A DNA stretch of 21,867 nucleotides from JBCCFW01 sp039029535 (GTDB lineage: Bacteria; Acidobacteriota; JBCCFW01). The position numbers and the translations under genes are program-made. This document shows, piece after piece, positions 1-6,738 of the stretch (positions within the stretch are counted from its first letter, which is position 1; each line of letters begins with the position of its first letter). The stretch is from NCBI GenBank assembly GCA_039029535.1, contig JBCCFW010000132.1:1-21867 (forward strand), read 5' to 3'. A model generated the notes under the pieces. It saw only the letters and a list, made by a program, of their open reading frames with translations. It searched no databases and was not told the origin of the DNA.

Positions 1-486
1 CCCCGTTTCCTCACGCACCTACTGCCGCACCTCTTCGTGGTCGTGCCCGGGGGCGCCGCCGCGTGTGGGGGGGGTTATGTAAACTCGCCTTTCGTCCCCG
101 TCGCCGTGCACGAGACCGGCCTCGCCCTCGGCGGCCACGACCCGGTCGCCTACTTCACCCAGGGGCGCCCCGTCGTCGGCAGCCCGGAGCATCAGGCGCT
201 CCGCGGGAGCGTGACCTATCGCTTCGCTTCCCTCGCGAACCTCCAGACGTTTCAGCGAGAACCCGATCGCCATGCCCCTCGATACGGCGGCTTCTGCGCC
301 TACGGAATGTCGCTCGGCAAGAAGTTCCCCAGCGACCCGAGGGCGTGGCGGATCGTCGAGGGCCGTCTCTACCTCAACAAGGACTTCGACGTGCAGGCCA
401 CCTGGCTGAAGGACCTGACGGAAAACATCGCCAGCGCCGACGGGCATTGGCCCCGCGTCGAGCGCGTGCCGGCCGAAGAGCTCTGA
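1..486 (+). CDS. YHS domain protein, 5' end outside or at window edge
   Basis: The reading frame is open from base 1 to the TGA at 484-486. The core, about 110 residues, reads like the stand-alone YHS domain family: a GGHDPVAYFTQG opening, a middle aromatic YRFAS segment, YGGFCAYG and a closing LYLNKD. YHS domains are small, often periplasmic or lipoprotein domains linked to metal or redox proteins; the exact role is unknown. The N-terminal part read from base 1 is hydrophobic (LLPHLFVVV) and ends in a cysteine followed by GGG, which resembles a lipoprotein signal with an imperfect lipobox. GTG at 37 or 43 are the only in-window starts ahead of the domain, but the true start may lie upstream. 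A run of eight G at 67-74 sits in this segment, so a frame error there would change the N-terminus. It lies 124 bases before a cytochrome P460 gene on the same strand, and may share its redox role. Domain call is secure; the start is not. Confidence 0.8.
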   Translation, partial: PRFLTHLLPHLFVVVPGGAAACGGGYVNSPFVPVAVHETGLALGGHDPVAYFTQGRPVVGSPEHQALRGSVTYRFASLANLQTFQREPDRHAPRYGGFCAYGMSLGKKFPSDPRAWRIVEGRLYLNKDFDVQATWLKDLTENIASADGHWPRVERVPAEEL

Positions 487-569
487 CTCGAGCCGTCGTC
501 ACGCGAGCCCACCGCAGGCACCGAGAGAGCAGGCCGGCCGCCAGGCCGGTCGACCGAGCATCGAGAACC

Positions 570-597
570 GCCGCCCGGAACGCAGGGTCCGGGCGGC
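570..597 (+). promoter_or_regulatory. 10-bp perfect hairpin directly before the P460 ribosome binding site
   Basis: GCCGCCCGGA (570-579) and TCCGGGCGGC (588-597) are exact reverse complements around an 8-base loop. The stem ends three bases before the AGGAGG at 601-606, which sets the ATG at 611. There is no T-tract, so it is not a classical intrinsic terminator. It could be a terminator of the YHS gene that relies on the stem alone, an mRNA stabiliser, or a translational control element. The structure is seen; the role is inference. Confidence 0.5.
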
Positions 598-610
598 TCG
601 AGGAGGCACG

Positions 611-1720
611 ATGAGCCAGAGCAATGCAACGACGACCCGCGCCGGCGTCCTGACCGTGGCGCTGTGGCTGGGCAGCGTCGGGGTCGCGACCGCGGCGAGC
701 CCACCGAAGCCCGGCTACGACGACGAGGGTCATCTCCGACGCCCGGTGGGCTATCGGGAGTGGGTGTACATCGGCACGCCGTTGACGCCCAACGACATGA
801 ACCCGCCCCAGGCGGCGTTTCCCGAGTTCCACAACGTCTACATTCACCCGGACGACTGGAAGCACTGGAGCCAGACCGGGACGTTCCAGGACGGGACCGT
901 CATCGTCAAGGAGCTGGTGACCGTCGGCTCCAAGCAGGCGGTGAGCGGCAACGGCTACTTCATGGGCGACTTCGCCGGGCTCGAGGCCACCGTCAAGGAC
1001 TCGAAGCGCTTTCGCGACGAACCCGGGCACTGGGCCTACTTCAGCTTCGGTCACTCTCTCCCCTACGCCGACACGGCCGCCGCCTTCCCGACGGCGTCGT
1101 GCAACGCCTGTCATGCCGCCAGCGCAGCCGACGACTTCGTCTTCACCCAGTACTACCCGGTCCTCCGCGCCGCCCGACCCGAACGGAGCGGCAAGAGCAT
1201 GGCGCCGGGCAACCGCGAGTTCGACGGCATCAACGATGCGATGGGCGGAGCCTTGGGTGCCGCCCATCAGCCGAGCGCTCCCCGCAGCTCGTTCCGAGGT
1301 GAGATTCCGACCGACGCTCGGAAGCTGCTGGAATACCTCCGCAAGGGCAAGTACGAGCGACTCCCGGCCCGCGAGTCGGCCCAGCACCGGGGACGAGGCC
1401 CCCACACCCGGGTCGGGTTGCCGGTGCGGGTCTACATGAACTCTCTCCTCGACGAGTCACTGGAGCGGGGCAGCGGTCAGCACCCTCCGGGCTCGGCGGC
1501 CGTCAAGGAGATGTTCGACGACTCCGGTCGACTCGCGGGCTGGGCGGTCATGGTCAAGACCCACGAGAACAGCGACGGCGGCAAGGGTTGGTACTGGTAC
1601 GAGGTGACCAGCACCGCGCCGCGCTCCCGCCCGGTGGCCGACGGCAACGGCATCCCGCTGTGCATGGGCTGTCACTCGATCGGCCAGGACTTCATCCTGA
1701 CGACGCATCCGCTGGAGTAG
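611..1720 (+). CDS. secreted di-heme protein with two cytochrome P460-like domains
   Basis: 369 residues. An N-terminal signal peptide (hydrophobic residues about 12-29, AxA-type end near residue 29) sends it to the periplasm. Domain 1 (about 47-188) contains a VKE lysine at K100 and heme motif CNACH at 164-168. Domain 2 (about 270-369) repeats the plan with VKE at 298-300 and CMGCH at 351-355. Cytochrome P460 and cytochrome c'-beta are c-type heme proteins; in true P460 a lysine cross-links to the heme and the enzyme oxidises hydroxylamine or binds NO. Whether either lysine here does so is unknown. Most family members known to me have one domain and one heme, so the tandem form is unusual. 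The start is set by a textbook AGGAGG four bases before ATG 611, preceded by a strong hairpin. The upstream YHS gene may be co-transcribed. The last 29 bases overlap the end of the convergent permease gene. Family call is strong; substrate is open. Confidence 0.88.
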   Translation: MSQSNATTTRAGVLTVALWLGSVGVATAASPPKPGYDDEGHLRRPVGYREWVYIGTPLTPNDMNPPQAAFPEFHNVYIHPDDWKHWSQTGTFQDGTVIVKELVTVGSKQAVSGNGYFMGDFAGLEATVKDSKRFRDEPGHWAYFSFGHSLPYADTAAAFPTASCNACHAASAADDFVFTQYYPVLRAARPERSGKSMAPGNREFDGINDAMGGALGAAHQPSAPRSSFRGEIPTDARKLLEYLRKGKYERLPARESAQHRGRGPHTRVGLPVRVYMNSLLDESLERGSGQHPPGSAAVKEMFDDSGRLAGWAVMVKTHENSDGGKGWYWYEVTSTAPRSRPVADGNGIPLCMGCHSIGQDFILTTHPLE

Positions 1721-2603
1721 TCGCCTCCGGCACGGGCGCCCGACTCGCGATCACCACCGCGGCGATCACGATGACGGCGCCCAGCCACTGCCAGCCGGAG
1801 AACGTGCCGTCCCAGAAGAGCCACTCGAAGAACACGGCCCAGAGTGGCTCCAGAGCGAAGAGGATGGCCGCGACCTCGGCGCTCACCCGCGCACAGGCCC
1901 AGGTCATGAGACCGAGGGCCAAGGTCGTGCAGAGCAAGCCGGTGATGAGCACGGCCCGACCGAGCCCGTCCCACTCGACCAGACGCCCGGCGGGCAAGAG
2001 GACGAGGGCCGGGCTCGCGTAGAGAGCCACCGTCGCGATCTGTCCGATGGTCACGACCGACACCGGATGACGTCGTGTCGCCCGCTCGAGGAACACGATG
2101 ACGAAGCAGTAGGCCACCGCGCAGCCGAAGGTGAGGAGGTCACCGACGTTGGGCTGGAGCTCGCCGTCAGGCGCCAGGATGAAGCCGAGCCCGATCAGGC
2201 TGACCAGCGCACCCGCCACGTGGATCCACGACGGACGTCGTCTCGCGAGAGCCGCCGACACGAAGGGCACGAGCGGCACCGAGAGCATGGTGATGAACGC
2301 CGAGCGACCGGGCGTCGTGTACTGGAGCCCCACCGTCTGCAAGGCGTAGGAGAGGAAGTTCAGCAGCCCGATGAACGCTGCGAACAGCCAGGCGCTTCGT
2401 CCGGCGGTGCTGAGCTCGGGCCACCAGCGTCGCAAGACTGGAGCAAACGCGATCGTCGCGAGACCGAAGCGCAGGGCGAGGAAAGCGACGAGGTCACCGA
2501 GGCTGCGCCCCCCCACCACGCCACCAATGGTCGGGAACGACAGGCCCCAAAGCGCGGTGACGACCAGGAGCGCGAGCACGCCGGCTCGCTGCGATGCGTT
2601 CAT
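1692..2603 (-). CDS. EamA/DMT-family transporter
   Basis: 303 residues, the usual size for the family, with about ten hydrophobic helices arranged as two EamA repeats. The first repeat opens with an ALWGLSF-type helix (about residues 13-23), the classic DMT signature, and the second ends with a helix pair rich in A, V and I near the C-terminus. Such permeases export or exchange small metabolites such as amino acids; the substrate cannot be read from sequence. ATG at 2603 is chosen because it overlaps the TGA of the upstream methyltransferase as ATGA, a coupling signal, and because the open frame further upstream is Arg/Pro-rich and is the antisense shadow of that methyltransferase. No separate Shine-Dalgarno is visible, which agrees with coupling. 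The stop lies inside the last codons of the convergent P460 gene (29-base overlap). Confidence 0.9.
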   Translation of the reverse strand: MNASQRAGVLALLVVTALWGLSFPTIGGVVGGRSLGDLVAFLALRFGLATIAFAPVLRRWWPELSTAGRSAWLFAAFIGLLNFLSYALQTVGLQYTTPGRSAFITMLSVPLVPFVSAALARRRPSWIHVAGALVSLIGLGFILAPDGELQPNVGDLLTFGCAVAYCFVIVFLERATRRHPVSVVTIGQIATVALYASPALVLLPAGRLVEWDGLGRAVLITGLLCTTLALGLMTWACARVSAEVAAILFALEPLWAVFFEWLFWDGTFSGWQWLGAVIVIAAVVIASRAPVPEATTPADASSG

Positions 2604-3247
2604 GACGGTGACACCGAGGCCGACCCGGAGGCCGGTTCGAAAACGAAGAGGTCCCGCGAGAGACCGACGCGGTCCCCAGCCGAGACCTCGAGACGCGCAG
2701 GCGCGAGACCGGCCTGCCCGGCGAGCGCCAGCACGTGCCGCCTGCTGAGGAAGGTCCGCGTGGTCAACGAGTAGCGAGCCCGCATTGGGAGCAGGCCAAC
2801 GAGGCGGGCGACGTGGAAGAACAGCCAGCCGGTGACCCGCTCGCGCAGGACGAGCCAGGCCCGACCGAAGCCGGTGGCGAAGCACGACTGGAGGACGAGA
2901 ACCGGCCCACGGCTCACGCGAGCAGTCTCGGAGAGCAGGGAGACCGGCTCATCCACGTAGTGCAGCACGTGGACGAGGCTCACCGCACCACAGCTGTCGG
3001 TGGCCAGGGGCAGCCGATGACCGTCGAAGAGCACGGAGGGCTCGCCGGTCATGGTCAGCGAGCTCACGTCGACCCCGTGGACCCGCCGCGGACGCAGGGC
3101 CTGCTGCAGGTGCCCCGTGCCGCTGCCCACGTCGAGGAGCGGATCCGCGGCCGGGAGGTGGGGTCGCAGGCGGCGGGCGATCCCCTCGGCGCGATGCCGG
3201 AGGAGCCGGAGCCCGATGCCTCGCAGTAGAGTCGTCACGTGCCTCAT
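2600..3247 (-). CDS. class I SAM-dependent methyltransferase
   Basis: 215 residues from ATG 3247. Motif I is LLDVGSGTG (about residues 37-45), followed by an acidic end of strand 2 (HGVDVSS) and a motif IV/post-I region with a hydrophobic VSLVHVLHYVDEP stretch, typical of the UbiE/Methyltransf_11 fold. The methyl acceptor is unknown; a hydrophobic segment near residues 150-175 could associate with membrane or lipid. Start choice: ATG 3247 or GTG 3238. GTG 3238 has GAGG three bases ahead, and choosing it would remove a 9-base overlap with the divergent PIG-L start at 3239. The ORF extends further upstream but that part is antisense to PIG-L and is rejected. Its stop is shared in ATGA fashion with the downstream permease, so the two are probably one operon. 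Confidence 0.85.
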   Translation of the reverse strand: MRHVTTLLRGIGLRLLRHRAEGIARRLRPHLPAADPLLDVGSGTGHLQQALRPRRVHGVDVSSLTMTGEPSVLFDGHRLPLATDSCGAVSLVHVLHYVDEPVSLLSETARVSRGPVLVLQSCFATGFGRAWLVLRERVTGWLFFHVARLVGLLPMRARYSLTTRTFLSRRHVLALAGQAGLAPARLEVSAGDRVGLSRDLFVFEPASGSASVSPS

Positions 3248-4186
3248 CGCGATCGAGTCTACGTGTCGCCGCACCCCGACGACGTGGCGTTGTCGGCGCC
3301 CTGTGCCGTGCGTCAGGCGACGCGGCAGGGCGAGGACGTGCTCATCGCGACCCTCATCGGCGCCGAGGGCTCCCCGCGCATCCTCGAGGACCGCGCGGCG
3401 GCCCGCCTGCTCGGCGCAGAGCTGGTCGCCGGCGGCTTCGCCGATGCCCCCGACCGCGGGCCGCCGAGTCGACCCATGAGCACCCTCGTCTTCCCCGACG
3501 ATCCCCCCGAGGAGGACCAGCTCGTGGCCCTCACCGACTGGCTCACCGAGCTCTGCGAGCGTGAGCATCCGCACCGCCTGCTCCTCCCCCTCGCCGTGGG
3601 CGGTCACGTCGACCACCGTCACGCCCTGGTCGCCGGGCTACTCGCGGCCCGTCGCTGCGAGGTGCCCGTGGTCGAGCTCTACGAGGACCGGCCCTACTGC
3701 TTCCTCCGCGGAGCGACGCAGCTCCGCCTGGCCGAGCTCGACCTCGCCACCTCCCCCGCCCCCGGTCGCCTGCTGCGGACGGGCCGTGCGCTCGGCTTCC
3801 TCCGCGACGGGCTCGGGGCCGGCGCGGCGCACGTCGACGCGAGCGACCTGCCCCGCATCGGTCGCGGCCTCCTCCGCTTGCTCACCCGCCGACCGGGTCG
3901 GCTGACCGGCTGGGAAGAACGCTGGTCCGTCCACCCCCGCACCGAGCTGGGCCTGGTCGAGGCGGCCGCCGGCTGTCACCGCAGCCAGTTTCCGTCGGTG
4001 CTCGGCCCCTTGCGTGACTACCTGCTCGGGGCCCTCCTGCACGCTCGACGTCTCGGGCAGGACGACACGCTGGTCGAGCGTCGCTACTGGCTCTCGCCCG
4101 AGCTGGTCGGCGCGCTGGCCGCACGTCGCGCCGGCCTGTCCCCCTGGCAGGACACCCCGGCCTCTCTCGAGGAGCTTCAGGGATGA
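3239..4186 (+). CDS. PIG-L family deacetylase
   Basis: 315 residues. The zinc-binding signature SPHPDD lies at residues 10-15 and the second HxDH motif (GGHVDHRHA) at 122-130; a YEDRPY segment at 148-153 is also common in bacterial PIG-L proteins. Family members are zinc-dependent hydrolases that remove acetyl groups from N-acetylglucosaminyl lipids or small glycoconjugates (LmbE/MshB/BshB type); the exact substrate here is unknown. GTG 3239 is the only usable start, because an in-frame TAG sits at 3227-3229 and the HPDD motif begins only ten codons later. No good Shine-Dalgarno is present. The 5' end abuts or overlaps the divergent methyltransferase start. The TGA overlaps the ATG of the next gene (ATGA at 4183-4186), indicating an operon with the membrane peptidase. 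Confidence 0.92.
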   Translation: MPHRDRVYVSPHPDDVALSAPCAVRQATRQGEDVLIATLIGAEGSPRILEDRAAARLLGAELVAGGFADAPDRGPPSRPMSTLVFPDDPPEEDQLVALTDWLTELCEREHPHRLLLPLAVGGHVDHRHALVAGLLAARRCEVPVVELYEDRPYCFLRGATQLRLAELDLATSPAPGRLLRTGRALGFLRDGLGAGAAHVDASDLPRIGRGLLRLLTRRPGRLTGWEERWSVHPRTELGLVEAAAGCHRSQFPSVLGPLRDYLLGALLHARRLGQDDTLVERRYWLSPELVGALAARRAGLSPWQDTPASLEELQG

Positions 4187-6738
4187 CGCGGGACGAGAAG
4201 GGCGACACCCTGGACGTCATGTTCCGACGTCGCGCGCTCGTCGCCATCCTGGCGTCGACGCTCCTGAGCCTGCTCCTCCTGCGTCAGCCCTTGCTGGCAG
4301 TGCCCTCGCTCGAGGCTGGCTGGGCGGTGGGAGCCCTGGCCGCCCTGCTCGGCGCCTGGCTCGCGCAAGCCCGTGCTCGACGCCGGCCGGCGCCGTCGCT
4401 GCGTTTCGGCCTCCTCGATCAGACCCCGGGCGAAGCCGTGGTCGCCGAGCTGACCTGGTGCTTCCGAGTGCTGGCGCTGGTCGTGGCCATCCCCCTGGGC
4501 CTGCTCTCGACCCATGCCCTGTCCACGGGCTGTCGGGTGCTCGCCGGCTGGCCTGCCTTCCTCCTCATCACGCTCCCCGCCGGCCTGGGTGGGAGCTGCT
4601 TCGGCGTCCTGCTCGGCTCCTGGAGCCGCCGTCGCAAGACCGTGGCGCTGGGCGCGCTGGGCCTGCTCTTCGTGTCGCTCGTCGCCACCCTGGCGGAGGC
4701 CTGGGTGGGGCCGCGGACGCTCGTCCACGACCTCCTCCTCGGTCCCCTCACCGCCAGCGCCATCTACGGACACGACCGCTCGCTGGGCCTCCCGACCACG
4801 GTGTACCTCCACCGCGCGCTGGCGGTGATCGTCTTCGTGGCCGCGGCGGCTCTGGCCGCGCTGCTGCGCTGTCGCCTGGACCTGCCGGAGGTGGACGACG
4901 AGAACGAGGAGGAGACCGAGTCGAGTGACGACGGCTGGAGCCGGTCGAGGCTGGAAGGTCCGGCTCGCGTCCGCTTCCTGCTGAATCATCACCGTCGAGG
5001 CCCCCGCCACCTGCTCGTCCTCATCGCGCTGCTCGCGCTGCCGTTCCTGCTCAACCCGGACGCCTCGGGGCTCACGGCCGGGCGAGGGCGCCTGCACGCG
5101 CATCTCGACGAGGTCATCGAGACCGAGCACTTCCGCATCCATCACGCAGGGCGTGGGCCGGGCTCAGTGCGCATGGAGCAGGTCGTGCTCGAGCACGAGT
5201 GGGCGCATGCGCAGGTCAGCGAGTGGCTGGGAATCCAGTCGACCGAGAAGGTCGACACCTGGCTGCATCCGGATGAAGACACCCTGCACTCGCTCACCGG
5301 TGCTCGGGGCTTCATCTACTCGGCACCCTGGAACCGTGAGCTGCACGTCGTCACGGGACCTCGCGGCATCCCGGGCCTGCGTCACGAGCTCATCCACGTC
5401 ATGGCCGCGGACTTCGGGCTTCCCCCGATCGGGACGTCCATCAGCCTCGGCTTCATCGAGGGCCTGGCGGTGGCGCACGACGAGGGCTTCGCCGAGGAAG
5501 CCGACGCCCATGCCGGCATCGCGGCGCTGGCTCGCATCGACCGCCTCCCCTCGGCGACGACGCTCATGCACCCGCTCGGTCTCTCCGGCAGCCATGCCGA
5601 CCTCGCCTACCGCGCGTCGGGCTCGTTCATCGGCTGGCTCTACCAGCAACATGGTCCCGAGCCGCTGCGCCGCGCCTATCCCTTGGGCCGATTCGAAAAG
5701 GTCTACGGCCGCGACCTCGCCACCCTCGACGCCGAGTGGCGTCGCTTCCTCCTGGAAGAGGTCGACTGCCCTCCCGCGCTGGCCGCACGCGCGCAGCGAC
5801 GTTTCGATCCGCGGCGACGACGGCCACTGCACCAGAGCGCCTGCGCGCGGCTGGGACGGGCGGAGGTCCTCGACCCGAGCCGACGTGCGAACTGGCTCTC
5901 GCGCGCAGGTCTCCACGACGAGGCGGCGGACGCCCATTGCGAGGCCTTCATCCTCACCTCGGATGCGCGGGAGCTCAGCCGCGCGTCGGCCGAGCGCTGG
6001 CAAGCCGGCGACGCAGCCGCAGCGCTCGAGCTCCTGGATCGTGCTCTGGCCATGGAGGACGACGTCGACCGCCTGCTCAGGCTCCGCCGACGCCGCGCAG
6101 CCTTGCTGGCGGTGAGCCGCAGGCCCGACGACGCGGCGGCCGAGCTGCGCCGAGCCGCGATCGAGCTGGGCGCACCGGAGGGCTGGCCCCAGGAGACGAC
6201 GACGAACCGAGACCCCCTCATCGAGCTGCTCGGTCTCGAGCTGGACGCGCTCGGCAGCGACGAGCCGGGGCGGCTGTGCCTGGCGGCGGGGCTGGACGGT
6301 TGGTCACGGATGGCGGCTCGCCTGGGGGCCATCGGCCAGGTGGAGGAGCTGCCGCTGCTGGCCAGCCACCTCCTGCTGGAGGGCTCGCGCTCGCCGAGCG
6401 GCCGGGCACTCCAGGCCGACGCGGACCGGGCGGTGACGTTCGCCCGGCGCGCGCCGGGCACGCCGGAGCTCGCGGCGTCGCACCTGCTCCGACTGGCGGC
6501 GACGGCGCTTCGTCTCGACGAGGGCGAGCTCGGTCGTCACCTCCTCGCGGTCACCCGTGAGCTGCCCCTCCGGCCCCTCACGCGGCGGCGGGCCGAGGAG
6601 CTCGGCGCCCGGGTGGCCTTCGCCGAGACCCGAGACCCTGCTCAACCCCCACGCTCAGCGGCCGATGGTTTGTTCGGGGTCCTGGAGTCCATCGCCGATG
6701 AGCCTGAGCGACAAGAAGAAGGTCCTGGTCGTCGATGA
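4183..6738 (+). CDS. seven-helix membrane protein fused to a gluzincin-type peptidase domain and helical C-terminus
   Basis: 851 residues. Seven hydrophobic segments lie near residues 18-34, 46-62, 95-115, 120-145, 153-173, 209-229 and 276-290, with an acidic loop (about 235-250) between the last two. A soluble domain follows: RHELIHVMA carries the HExxH at 401-405, and FIEGLAVAHD supplies a glutamate at 426, the arrangement of peptidase MA/M1-like gluzincins (third zinc ligand downstream in an EG(L/A)A motif). The upstream LHPDED...LTG region also fits that family. The remaining ~350 residues are Ala/Leu/Arg-rich helices reminiscent of degenerate TPRs. The start ATG 4183 overlaps the PIG-L stop and has GGAG at 4171-4174. 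The 3' end overlaps the response regulator by 41 bases. The fold of the membrane part is unrecognised; a resemblance to ABC-2 permease halves is only an impression. Protease activity is inferred from the intact zinc motif. Confidence 0.85.
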   Translation: MTRDEKGDTLDVMFRRRALVAILASTLLSLLLLRQPLLAVPSLEAGWAVGALAALLGAWLAQARARRRPAPSLRFGLLDQTPGEAVVAELTWCFRVLALVVAIPLGLLSTHALSTGCRVLAGWPAFLLITLPAGLGGSCFGVLLGSWSRRRKTVALGALGLLFVSLVATLAEAWVGPRTLVHDLLLGPLTASAIYGHDRSLGLPTTVYLHRALAVIVFVAAAALAALLRCRLDLPEVDDENEEETESSDDGWSRSRLEGPARVRFLLNHHRRGPRHLLVLIALLALPFLLNPDASGLTAGRGRLHAHLDEVIETEHFRIHHAGRGPGSVRMEQVVLEHEWAHAQVSEWLGIQSTEKVDTWLHPDEDTLHSLTGARGFIYSAPWNRELHVVTGPRGIPGLRHELIHVMAADFGLPPIGTSISLGFIEGLAVAHDEGFAEEADAHAGIAALARIDRLPSATTLMHPLGLSGSHADLAYRASGSFIGWLYQQHGPEPLRRAYPLGRFEKVYGRDLATLDAEWRRFLLEEVDCPPALAARAQRRFDPRRRRPLHQSACARLGRAEVLDPSRRANWLSRAGLHDEAADAHCEAFILTSDARELSRASAERWQAGDAAAALELLDRALAMEDDVDRLLRLRRRRAALLAVSRRPDDAAAELRRAAIELGAPEGWPQETTTNRDPLIELLGLELDALGSDEPGRLCLAAGLDGWSRMAARLGAIGQVEELPLLASHLLLEGSRSPSGRALQADADRAVTFARRAPGTPELAASHLLRLAATALRLDEGELGRHLLAVTRELPLRPLTRRRAEELGARVAFAETRDPAQPPRSAADGLFGVLESIADEPERQEEGPGRR

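Noticed and set aside
374..1405. 343-residue minus-strand open frame opposite P460
   Set aside because: The plus strand carries two heme motifs and an ideal ribosome binding site; the antisense translation has no motif.
2604..2885. Long N-terminal extension of the EamA permease
   Set aside because: Arg/Pro-rich shadow of the methyltransferase; ATGA coupling supports ATG 2603.
4177..5145. 322-residue minus-strand open frame opposite the membrane peptidase
   Set aside because: Gln/Glu/Arg-rich translation; the other strand shows seven clear hydrophobic segments.
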